Shown here: in pieces, positions 1 to 5,312 of the stretch
Layout: each line of letters begins with the position of its first letter
Numbering within the stretch: position 1 is the stretch's first letter
NCBI GenBank assembly: GCA_026986885.1
Contig: JALSNT010000656.1
Span: 1-5,990, forward strand
Length of the DNA stretch: 5,990 nt
Direction of reading: 5' to 3'
From: Desulfobulbaceae bacterium
GTDB taxonomy: Bacteria > Desulfobacterota > Desulfobulbia > Desulfobulbales > Desulfobulbaceae
Notes under the pieces: model-generated
Databases searched by the model: none
What the model was told of the DNA's origin: nothing
What the model saw: the letters and a program-made list of their open reading frames with translations, nothing else
Translations under genes and position numbers: made by a program

Positions 1-715
1 AGCCAATGACCAGCGGCAGACCAAGATCCATGGCTTTTTTCAGGATTGGCGCACAGGGGAAGGGATGATTTCTGAGACTGAATCCCGAGGTATTTATCTC
101 CAGAGCCGTTCCTTTTTCCTGCATACGGGTGAGAATACGGTCGATCAGGAGATAATGCCGCCGGCTGAGTTGGAACGTGGGGGCGTGCCGCAGGACGGCA
201 TCAAGATGGCATATCTTGTCACAGGAAATGTGGTCAAGCGCCTGCAGGAGGCCGGTAAAATATTTCGTTGCGACTTCCGAGAACCCAATTTCTTCAAGTA
301 TGGTTAGTTGTACCTTATCACGACTCATCATGTTGACATGCTGGTCGTTGTGTGGAAGGAAATGGTAGGAGAGACCAATATTTTCCCATGGATATCCGTC
401 AATAATCCGCTTTAAAGCCGACACACCGTCAGGGGAATAGCCCAACTCTGCGCCAAGCTGAATTTCCAGGCATCCCTGGTATTTTTTTTTCAGCAGGTTG
501 CCATGGTGAAAGTATGTATCAATATCATCTTCTGCAAGCCAGGTTCGCTGTTTACCATGTATATTAACCTCAATATGTTCAAGGAAGGTAATACCTGCCA
601 GTCCTTTGTTGAGGGCCGCCTCAACATACTCACTCATTTCTCCGACGGCATGTCTGCACAGACTGGTATGGATATGTCCATCGTTGGTAAAATCGATGGT
701 AAACGGTTGCGGCAT
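1..715 (-). CDS. PHP-family histidinol-phosphatase-like hydrolase, C-terminus cut off by window edge
   Basis: About 238 codons are open from an ATG at 715 to base 1 with no stop, so the gene is truncated by the window. The N-terminus carries the PHP metal-binding signature DGHIHTSLCRHA (residues 12-23, His14 and His16). Further metal or active-site candidates follow in the usual order: FLEH (His47), GAELGY (Glu90), SYHFLP (His118), HLD (170-172) and LEIN (Glu206). The spacing matches the HisJ/HisK-type histidinol-phosphate phosphatases, which release phosphate from L-histidinol phosphate in histidine synthesis. Other PHP phosphoesterases share the fold, so the substrate is inferred. The missing C-terminal part should hold the last metal ligands. 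The start lies just after the stop of the 65-aa gene, in the same frame. No good Shine-Dalgarno is visible, which suggests translational coupling. A TTG at 724 is an alternative start. Confidence 0.85.
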   Translation of the reverse strand, partial: MPQPFTIDFTNDGHIHTSLCRHAVGEMSEYVEAALNKGLAGITFLEHIEVNIHGKQRTWLAEDDIDTYFHHGNLLKKKYQGCLEIQLGAELGYSPDGVSALKRIIDGYPWENIGLSYHFLPHNDQHVNMMSRDKVQLTILEEIGFSEVATKYFTGLLQALDHISCDKICHLDAVLRHAPTFQLSRRHYLLIDRILTRMQEKGTALEINTSGFSLRNHPFPCAPILKKAMDLGLPLVIG

Positions 716-724
716 TTTCCGCAA

Positions 725-922
725 TTATGCATTACCCCTGGGGAAAAAATGGATGACGCCGTCAATTTCCGAAGTATCACAGACCTCGCCCATTTCCATT
801 TCCAGATCAAATACCTCTTCAATATTATTCATGTTTACCGATAAGGTCGGGCCATCGGGGAGGTGATATATCAAGGTGTCGACTTTGCTGAAATCTATCG
901 TTGGGGTGAATATTTTTTTCAT
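725..922 (-). CDS. 65-aa conserved-looking hypothetical protein upstream of the PHP hydrolase
   Basis: I do not recognise this protein. It is 65 residues, acidic in the middle (the EEVFDLEMEMGE stretch at about 35-46) and has no signal peptide, membrane segment or cysteine cluster; a single Cys lies near residue 48. Its N-terminus is MKKIFTPTIDFSKVDT. Support for it being real comes from context. It starts shortly after a good promoter candidate, ends 9 bases before the PHP gene start, and lies in the same strand and frame as that gene. The ribosome binding site is weak (TTAGAAAAA just before the ATG). It might be a small partner or regulator of the hydrolase, or a non-catalytic N-terminal piece separated from it by one stop codon; both ideas are inference. 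Overlapping frames on either strand show no family features. Confidence 0.6.
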   Translation of the reverse strand: MKKIFTPTIDFSKVDTLIYHLPDGPTLSVNMNNIEEVFDLEMEMGEVCDTSEIDGVIHFFPRGNA

Positions 923-945
923 AATTTTTCTAAGCCGAGAATTTT

Positions 946-963
946 GTATACAATTCTGTATAC
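946..963. promoter_or_regulatory. Tandem GTATAC operator-like sites
   Basis: Two GTATAC palindromes (946-951 and 958-963) lie 12 bases apart, about one helical turn. The first is extended to the 10-bp palindrome TTGTATACAA (944-953). They fall just downstream of the predicted transcription start of the minus-strand pair, a normal place for repressor binding. Palindromes of this type occur in operators of GntR-family regulators, but no regulator gene is in the window, so the binder is unknown. Confidence 0.4.
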
Positions 964-979
964 TGTAGACGGCGTGCTG

Positions 980-1008
980 TTAATATCCTGCATATAAGAG
1001 ATTGTGAA
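980..1008 (-). promoter_or_regulatory. Putative sigma70-type promoter of the 65-aa / PHP gene pair
   Basis: On the minus strand TTCACA (1003-1008, 5 of 6 to the consensus -35) is separated by exactly 17 bases from TATTAA (980-985, 4 of 6 to the -10). Transcription would begin near 973, giving a leader of about 50 bases before the ATG at 922. It is the best-spaced pair I found upstream of this gene pair. It is a by-eye match only. Confidence 0.45.
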
Positions 1009-1017
1009 AAAAAGAGG

Positions 1018-1026
1018 TTTGTATAC
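1018..1026. promoter_or_regulatory. Third, distal TTTGTATAC site
   Basis: TTTGTATAC at 1018-1026 repeats the left part of the proximal site at 943-951 base for base. It lies upstream of the predicted -35 box, with its GTATAC core 63 bases from the nearer proximal core (about six helical turns). The placement on both sides of a promoter would suit DNA looping; this is inference. Confidence 0.3.
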
Positions 1027-1102
1027 GCCGCCGTTACCGCCGGTTGGGCGCCGTCATGAACCATGAACTCCCAGGTGCTCAGTACCAGATACCTCAATAA
1101 AT

Positions 1103-1210
1103 ATGCGTAAGAATAACCATAAACCTGTTACTTACTGGCAAAAGCTGCTGCCGGTTCTTGACCTTTTTTTAATTGCGATGTTTATCGCGGCGTCAACTTA
1201 TCAGCCATGA
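1103..1210 (+). CDS. Possible 35-aa single-pass membrane peptide
   Basis: An ATG at 1103 opens 35 codons ending in TGA (1208-1210). The peptide begins MRKNNHKPVTYWQKLL, a basic amphipathic start, followed by a hydrophobic stretch of about 17 residues (LLPVLDLFLIAMFIAAS, roughly 15-31) and a short tail. This is the layout of many small bacterial inner-membrane proteins with the N-terminus inside. Against it, I see no clear Shine-Dalgarno (the upstream bases read CCTCAATAAAT) and no well-matched promoter. A T-rich run in the DNA can also create hydrophobic codons by chance. Treat it as a candidate only. Confidence 0.25.
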   Translation: MRKNNHKPVTYWQKLLPVLDLFLIAMFIAASTYQP

Positions 1211-1350
1211 TAATGTATAGGCATTTTTTATTGAAATAGCAAGTTGGCTTTTTGTCGCCGGGCAAGGATACCAATGGTGATGGCCTGATAAATAAGTCGC
1301 TCGATTGCGCTATCTGTGCCTGGATAAAAAAATATTCTATCTCTTTGGGT

Positions 1351-1378
1351 TTGACAGGGGACCCAGTGATGGTAATAT
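1351..1378 (+). promoter_or_regulatory. Putative promoter of the YkgJ-family gene
   Basis: A perfect -35 box TTGACA (1351-1356) is followed after 16 bases by TAATAT (1373-1378, 4 of 6 to consensus) within the A+T-rich run TAATATATAAAATT. Transcription would start near 1385, leaving an untranslated leader of about 110 bases before the ATG at 1496. Confidence 0.5.
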
Positions 1379-1480
1379 ATAAAATTTATGTGCGGAAAAA
1401 TGCATCATTTGCCGTTGCATTTGTGCAGGACGAGATACCTGAAAAATATAAACGATAATTACTCTATACCCCGTGCCGGG

Positions 1481-1489
1481 GAGAGGTGG
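1481..1489 (+). promoter_or_regulatory. Ribosome binding site that decides the YkgJ-family start
   Basis: GAGAGGTGG lies 6 bases before the ATG at 1496. An ATG at 1491 is immediately followed by TAA, and the far-upstream in-frame ATG at 1388 lacks a comparable site, so 1496 is preferred. Confidence 0.65.
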
Positions 1490-1495
1490 AATGTA

Positions 1496-2449
1496 ATGAG
1501 TGAGGAACAACGTCAAGAAAAAGCTGATTTTATAAAAAATACCGATAAGAATCCATCGCATATCCAGCCGGAAAAGCTGACTTTGGATTCAGCGCTTAAG
1601 TTTGAATGCCATCCCGGCGTGCCCTGTTTTACCGCCTGCTGTCATAATATTAAAATAGTGCTTACACCCTATGATATTCTTATCTTATCCCGTCGTCTCG
1701 AGATTCCTGCCCATGAATTCATCACCAAATATACGCAACCGGTTTTTCTGGAAAAAACAGATATGCCCGGAGTTCAAATCAAACTGACCGGGGAAAAAAA
1801 GGCCTGTCCTTTTGTTACCCCTGACGGCTGTACGGTGTACAGCGACCGGCCCACGGCCTGTCGTTATTATCCGATCGGCATGGCTGATTTCCACGAAGGG
1901 GGCACCAATGAGGCCAAGGAGGAAAAATTTTTCTTTCTTGTTAAAGAGCCGCATTGCAAGGGATTTGAAGAGCCTAAACGCTGGACCATCCGTGAATGGC
2001 GGGTGGATCAGGAGGTTGATGAACGGGATGAATTTAATAAGGAATGGCTGCGTCTGGTTATGCGGCGTAAATCGTTCGGCTATCAGGCAAGCCTGTCGGA
2101 GGCAGCCAAGCGGATGTTTTTTATGGCATCGACCGACCTGGATAGTTTTCGCCGCTTTATATTTGAGAGTTCTTTTCTTGATACCTATGAGGTCGATGAG
2201 GAAACCGTAGAAAAGATACGAAATGACGATATAGAGCTTATGCGTTTCTCCTTTACCTATCTGGCAAATACCCTGTTTGGCGCAGAGGGCATGAAGATTA
2301 AAAAGCAAAAAATTGATCAAAAGGTACAAGAGATCAAGGCGCGTCAGGATGAACACCTGAAAAAGGCGGAACAGGAATATCTTGAATTAAAGGCCCATCG
2401 TGATCGGTTGCGCAGGGAAGAGGAACGGATGAAACAGGAAAAACAATAG
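1496..2449 (+). CDS. YkgJ-family cysteine-cluster protein with charged C-terminal coiled coil
   Basis: This 317-aa protein carries the YkgJ-type cysteine cluster (CxxCxxCC-like family), thought to bind zinc or iron, possibly an Fe-S cluster. The first group is Cys38, Cys44, Cys48, Cys49 (ECHPGVPCFTACCH). The second is Cys104, Cys112 and Cys122, in CPFVTPDGC and the hallmark DRPTACRYYPIG. Cys154 may also take part. No transmembrane segment is visible, so it is probably cytoplasmic. The last ~50 residues (from about 267) are almost all Lys, Glu, Gln and Arg with spaced Leu and Ile, and should form a coiled coil. The frame is open from an ATG at 1388, but I chose 1496 because GAGAGGTGG sits 6 bases before it and family similarity begins after it. 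The molecular role of the family is not settled. It appears to be a single-gene transcript ending at the hairpin just downstream. Confidence 0.88.
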   Translation: MSEEQRQEKADFIKNTDKNPSHIQPEKLTLDSALKFECHPGVPCFTACCHNIKIVLTPYDILILSRRLEIPAHEFITKYTQPVFLEKTDMPGVQIKLTGEKKACPFVTPDGCTVYSDRPTACRYYPIGMADFHEGGTNEAKEEKFFFLVKEPHCKGFEEPKRWTIREWRVDQEVDERDEFNKEWLRLVMRRKSFGYQASLSEAAKRMFFMASTDLDSFRRFIFESSFLDTYEVDEETVEKIRNDDIELMRFSFTYLANTLFGAEGMKIKKQKIDQKVQEIKARQDEHLKKAEQEYLELKAHRDRLRREEERMKQEKQ

Positions 2450-2466
2450 AATAGGCGGGCTGAATA

Positions 2467-2498
2467 AAGGGGATGTCCCATATATGGAACATCCCCTT
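2467..2498. terminator. Strong hairpin between convergent transcripts
   Basis: AAGGGGATGT (2467-2476) pairs with ACATCCCCTT (2489-2498). Inside, CCATATATGG (2478-2487) is itself self-complementary, leaving one C-A mismatch. The hairpin lies 17 bases after the stop of the YkgJ-family gene and 77 bases beyond the stop of the convergent minus-strand operon, so it could serve both. The plus-strand side is not followed by a T run (TTGGGGGC). The minus-strand side reads CCCCTTTATTC, only a weak T tract. It may act as an mRNA 3'-end stabiliser rather than a classical terminator. Confidence 0.55.
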
Positions 2499-2575
2499 GG
2501 GGGCAGCAGTATTGTCGAGTCTGATGACGTATGTTGGTATTTTAAATTTATGGCTGTTTTTCTGTCGCTATCGCT

Positions 2576-3064
2576 TCAGGGTGATATTTGCAGTAAGGCG
2601 GATAATTCCTGTAATGCCGCTTTTTCCTTTTCACTTACCCGCGTTCCGCCAAAGCCCAGGAACCCACCTTCTTTTGCTGCTTCTGCCGTTCGTACTCCCA
2701 GGTCATAGAGCCAGTTCCTCATCTCCAGAGATTCTTCCGGGGTTGCCTTGTCCGCGAGCAGCTGCACAACCGCTTTAAGTGCATTTCGTGCTGTTTGCTG
2801 CATGCCCTCTACATTTTTCTCCTCAAATTTGAGACGGGCCTGTTTGACCATTTTCATTTCTTTGAAATCTGAGAGCAGGGAAGTCAGTAATTCAGTATTG
2901 CTCTCTTTTTCTTTACTGATAATGCCCGATGATACGGCAAACGCTTCCTTCATGCTGCCGACAACGAAATTCGGATCAGCCATCATGATGTACATGCCCG
3001 CTGCTGTCGGCGCCTGAAGCAGGTGGGTCCATTCTTCATTGGTAAAATCTGTTTTGGTCGTCAT
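2576..3064 (-). CDS. 162-aa hypothetical protein, last gene of the envelope cluster
   Basis: I do not recognise a named family with certainty. The protein has no signal peptide and no clear membrane segment, and reads as mostly helical. The N-terminal motif FTNEEWTHLLQAPTAAGMYI (residues 7-26) is followed by a small, hydrophobic helix and a Lys/Glu-rich middle (50-85). A glycine-rich turn GGFLGFGGTRVSEKE lies near the C-terminus (133-147), just before a final Leu/Ala-rich helix. That Gly turn followed by xxVSExEKxAL looks like a conserved signature. The ATG at 3064 is supported by AAGAGG about 7 bases upstream. It starts 38 bases after the BON-LysM gene, so the two are probably co-transcribed. 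The predominantly helical build recalls TerB-like proteins, but I see no TerB acidic motif, so function is unassigned. Confidence 0.8.
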   Translation of the reverse strand: MTTKTDFTNEEWTHLLQAPTAAGMYIMMADPNFVVGSMKEAFAVSSGIISKEKESNTELLTSLLSDFKEMKMVKQARLKFEEKNVEGMQQTARNALKAVVQLLADKATPEESLEMRNWLYDLGVRTAEAAKEGGFLGFGGTRVSEKEKAALQELSALLQISP

Positions 3065-3102
3065 ATGCAGGCCTCTTGTGGAGTGGTTAAGGGTGCTGGT
3101 TA

Positions 3103-3534
3103 TCAGTCAAGGGGTATACGGATTTTCTGCCCAACATAAATTTTGTCGGGATCCTTAATGACCTCTTTATTTGCCTCGAAAATTCGCATATAGGCGGATC
3201 CTTTACCATAATATTTTTTTGCGATTGCAGACAGGGTGTCTCCCGAGACTATTTCGTAGTATTCGACCTTAACTGCGGCCGCCGGCGCGGCAACGGCATC
3301 ATATTTTACTTCACTGATCCCGTCGACATTACCTGCCATCAGGACGGCTTTTTCCAACGCTTCCCGGCTTTGGGCCTCGCCGCTGAGGGAGGCGACGCCA
3401 TCGGCAACGGTTACCGTCAGCTTACTGATCCCCGGATTATCCTCTTCAATATAGGCGGCTATTTTTTCCGATGCCTCTTCTTCTCTATGAAAGAGTTTTT
3501 TGCCGATATTTTTTGCAAAGCTTAAAAGTCCCAT
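3103..3534 (-). CDS. kbp: BON-LysM domain protein, Kbp/YgaU-like
   Basis: This 143-aa protein has the architecture of E. coli Kbp (YgaU, 149 aa): a short amphipathic N-terminus (MGLLSFAKNIGKKLF), a BON domain (about 21-80, with VTVADGVASLSGEA), an Ala-rich linker (81-89) and a C-terminal LysM domain (about 92-141, YYEIVSGDTLSAIAKKYYG, then IFEANKEVIKDPDKIYVGQ and IRIP). Kbp is a cytoplasmic K+-binding protein induced by osmotic stress. Despite the LysM domain, no export signal is visible here, as in Kbp. The start has a strong Shine-Dalgarno, AAGGAG (3541-3546), 6 bases upstream. The similarity covers the full length, so the family call is firm; K+ binding is transferred by homology. A 13-codon reading frame ends 2 bases before its ATG. 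It is often annotated as 'peptidoglycan-binding protein LysM'. Confidence 0.92.
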   Translation of the reverse strand: MGLLSFAKNIGKKLFHREEEASEKIAAYIEEDNPGISKLTVTVADGVASLSGEAQSREALEKAVLMAGNVDGISEVKYDAVAAPAAAVKVEYYEIVSGDTLSAIAKKYYGKGSAYMRIFEANKEVIKDPDKIYVGQKIRIPLD

Positions 3535-3701
3535 CTTTATCTCCTTGGTTGGTGTCCGGTAAGATATAATTCATGCATGTCCGGGCCTCCTGATTCAGAT
3601 AGACCAGCATGAGCGGATTGTTTTTTCTTTTTTCTTCCGGTCCTGCCTGGTATGCGATACAATTTTGCCGACCCGTTTTCTCCCGTCCGGATCGAGCCGG
3701 T
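3535..3701. other. 167-bp spacer inside the minus-strand cluster
   Basis: This is the widest gap in the five-gene run. It contains the 13-codon leader frame and a repeated GTCCGG (3554-3559 and 3579-3584). Near 3690-3705 a short CCGG...CCGG pairing is possible on the minus strand. No clear promoter or T-tailed terminator is visible, so whether the last two genes have their own transcript is open. Confidence 0.45.
3537..3578 (-). CDS. Possible 13-codon leader peptide of the BON-LysM gene
   Basis: An ATG at 3578 opens MHELYLTGHQPRR and stops at TAA 3537-3539, 2 bases before the ATG of the BON-LysM gene. AGGAGG (3586-3591) sits 7 bases upstream, as good a ribosome binding site as those of the real genes here. 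The BON-LysM gene's own AAGGAG lies inside the leader's last codons, so translation of one could affect the other. No run of a single amino acid suggests classical attenuation. It could be chance. Confidence 0.3.
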   Translation of the reverse strand: MHELYLTGHQPRR

Positions 3702-4502
3702 TTATTGTACGCCGAAAAATTGATGTATGTGATTTGTTACCTGCGGATCCAGGCCAAGTCCCTGCGCCAGTTGCTGCATGTACTGCTGTTCTGCAGGGGT
3801 ATCAACTTCTATGGCCAGCAGTGATGCCGAATAAATTTGCGCCGCCATTTCCGGTTGGCCGCCGGCAGAGGCAATAACCGCATCAATATCCATGGGTTTG
3901 TTTGCTTCCGTCATGAAGAATTCTTTTTCTTCTTCCGACAGACCATCTTCCTGTAACTTGCCGATGATTTTTTGAATTTCCGTATCATCAATTCGACCGT
4001 CGGCCTTGGCGGCATTGATCATGGCCTTAACGATGATTTCAGCATCTTGTTCCAGTGCCTGTTGATCTTCGGCCGTCTGTGGTTCAAGCAGGGCGCGGGG
4101 AGTGGACGCGGGGGGCTGGCCCGCCTTGCGTAAGGCGGCAATGGCAAGAGAGGCCAGCATGGCAAGGCCGCCGCCGCCGATGGCGCCCCGGGCAGAACTT
4201 CTCCCGCCGCCGAGAAGGGCGCCTGCCAATGCCCCGAGACCTCCAAGCGCCGCCTTGTTGTTGCCGAGGCTGCCAAGTACCTCGCCGACGACCCCGCCAA
4301 GATTACCCAGACCACCAAGCCCGGCCTGCGGTGCAGCTGCGGTCTGTTGGCCTCCCCCAAGCGCTCCTGCCAGGCCGCCCAGGATATCGGTCAGAGAACC
4401 TCCTGAGCTCCCGGCACCGAGTGCATTTGCCATGCGTGTCCCTGTTGATTGTGACATGCCCTGTTGCATCATTGATCCAAGAATGTCCATAAAACCAGCC
4501 AT
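3702..4502 (-). CDS. DUF533 / TerB-like protein with Gly-rich N-terminal half (YebE-like)
   Basis: This 266-aa protein has two parts. Residues 25-113 are dominated by Gly, Ala and Leu with repeated GGLG/LGG units (DILGGLAGALGGG, LGGLGNLGG, LGGLGALAGALLGGG). A short hydrophobic segment follows (about 110-125, GGLAMLASLAIAALRKAG) that may be a membrane helix. From about 151 to the end is a helical TerB-like domain with the acidic motif AAKADGRIDDTE (164-175), the typical divalent-cation-type loop of TerB/DUF533 proteins. E. coli YebE, an inner-membrane protein in the Cpx envelope-stress regulon, belongs to the same family. The function is unknown. The ATG at 4502 is well supported by AAGGAGGT (4507-4514), the strongest ribosome binding site in the window. 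It follows the DUF2959 gene by 78 bases. The Gly-rich half makes long false open frames on the opposite strand. Confidence 0.88.
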   Translation of the reverse strand: MAGFMDILGSMMQQGMSQSTGTRMANALGAGSSGGSLTDILGGLAGALGGGQQTAAAPQAGLGGLGNLGGVVGEVLGSLGNNKAALGGLGALAGALLGGGRSSARGAIGGGGLAMLASLAIAALRKAGQPPASTPRALLEPQTAEDQQALEQDAEIIVKAMINAAKADGRIDDTEIQKIIGKLQEDGLSEEEKEFFMTEANKPMDIDAVIASAGGQPEMAAQIYSASLLAIEVDTPAEQQYMQQLAQGLGLDPQVTNHIHQFFGVQ

Positions 4503-4506
4503 GATT

Positions 4507-4514
4507 ACCTCCTT
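4507..4514 (-). promoter_or_regulatory. Near-perfect Shine-Dalgarno of the DUF533 gene
   Basis: AAGGAGGT on the minus strand lies 4 bases before the ATG at 4502. By contrast, lemA and the DUF2959 gene have almost no Shine-Dalgarno, which suggests the DUF533 protein is made at a higher level per transcript (inference). Confidence 0.6.
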
Positions 4515-4580
4515 ACTGGAAAAATTTTGTTTTGATGTCTGTTGAGTGGTTGTTCTTCTGGTAAATACGGGAAATGCAGA

Positions 4581-5312
4581 TCAGCTTCCCATTCCGGCAA
4601 TAAACGCATTGGATTTACCGATGGCCGCATTCATCTTCCGGATGAGGGTATCGATATCTTTTTTAAGAGAGGTGAATTCGGGCTGCAGGGAACCGATGGC
4701 CTGGGCGTTGAGATTATGTTTAAGAAAAAGAACATTATCCCTGAAAGTTCTGAGCACAGGCTCCATGCTCGCCTCGGCGCTGCGCATGGATTTGAGCATT
4801 TCCTGGTATTGTCGTCTGGTTGTCCGGAACTGGTGCTTGCTGGCCCGTTGCAATTCTTTGTTTTCGTAGAGATCAAGCTCATTTTTCCATTCATCAAAAA
4901 GCGCTTCCGAGACATCCTCCACCTTGTCGATACGATTGGAAACCTTTTCGGCCGCCTTACGACAGCCCTGGTATTCCCTGTTTAGTTTTTCATAGGCCTG
5001 TTTCAGATCGGTATTTTTTAATTTGATAACCGAATCAAACTGTGCCAGCGCCGATTTAAACTGCTTTTGGGCGGCGGTCTGGGAATCTCTGGCACCTTCA
5101 ATCCGATCAACAAGAATGTCACGTTTATGGACGCCCACTTTTTCCATGGCCGCATAATATGTTCGGGAACAACCACCGGCAAGGAGTATACAACAAAGAA
5201 GAAAAATGGATAACAGGAGACATCTGGTACCGTCCGGTTGCGATATAAGGGGACGGAAAATCTGTATCACGTTGCCCGGAGTGCCGGGTAGCGGATGATT
5301 CTTCTCAGTCAT
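4581..5312 (-). CDS. DUF2959 family putative lipoprotein
   Basis: This 243-aa protein has a hydrophobic stretch (31-45, LLLSIFLLCCILLAGG) ending at Cys48, a lipobox-like site (LLAGG-C), preceded by about 30 polar residues. Directly after it comes the DUF2959 hallmark YYAAMEKVGVHKRDILVDR (52-70). The rest is nearly all charged helix, probably a long coiled coil (about 70-215), so it should sit in the periplasm anchored by lipid. The family function is unknown. I chose the ATG at 5312, which overlaps the lemA stop by 8 bases (ATGACTGA), giving translational coupling; no Shine-Dalgarno precedes it. The frame stays open to 5582, but that extension lies wholly inside lemA and looks non-coding. The -3 residue of the lipobox is Ala rather than Leu, and the N-terminal tail is long, so processing is likely but not certain. 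Confidence 0.85.
   Translation of the reverse strand: MTEKNHPLPGTPGNVIQIFRPLISQPDGTRCLLLSIFLLCCILLAGGCSRTYYAAMEKVGVHKRDILVDRIEGARDSQTAAQKQFKSALAQFDSVIKLKNTDLKQAYEKLNREYQGCRKAAEKVSNRIDKVEDVSEALFDEWKNELDLYENKELQRASKHQFRTTRRQYQEMLKSMRSAEASMEPVLRTFRDNVLFLKHNLNAQAIGSLQPEFTSLKKDIDTLIRKMNAAIGKSNAFIAGMGS

Larger units (their letters stand above)
923..1495. other. 573-bp intergenic region between divergent genes
   Basis: No long convincing gene lies here. The left 100 bases hold the minus-strand promoter and the three GTATAC cores. Around 1028-1055 is a G+C-rich patch with repeated CGCCG; GACGGCG at 968-974 has its reverse complement at 1049-1055. A possible 35-aa membrane peptide occupies 1103-1210. 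From 1252 to 1458 there is a TTG-started open frame of 68 codons that I do not trust, although it encodes KDTNGDGLIN near its start, which resembles a calcium-binding loop. The right end carries the promoter and ribosome binding site of the YkgJ-family gene. The region could include remains of a decayed gene, but I cannot show that. Confidence 0.6.

Noticed and set aside
65..866. Several plus-strand open frames (65-307, 177-368, 503-844, 606-866)
   Set aside because: They lie opposite the PHP hydrolase and the 65-aa gene, whose minus-strand frame carries clear PHP motifs; their translations show no family features.
1158..1186. TTGACC ... TTTATC as a promoter on the plus strand
   Set aside because: The -10 match is poor and no supported gene starts directly downstream; the TTGACA pair at 1351 is better.
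1388..1495. Upstream extension of the YkgJ-family protein by 36 residues
   Set aside because: The ATG at 1388 lacks a good ribosome binding site, lies at the predicted transcription start, and the added residues do not resemble the family; the ATG at 1496 has GAGAGGTGG 6 bases upstream.
1685..2356. 223-codon minus-strand open frame
   Set aside because: It is the antisense shadow of the YkgJ-family gene, whose cysteine cluster identifies the coding strand.
4055..4545. Two Pro/Arg-rich plus-strand frames of 145 and 147 codons
   Set aside because: They are the complement of the Gly/Ala-rich DUF533 coding sequence; Gly codons GGC/GGG read as Pro/Ala on the other strand.
4542..4985. 147-codon plus-strand open frame
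   Set aside because: It is antisense to the DUF2959 gene, which has the family hallmark and a coupled start.
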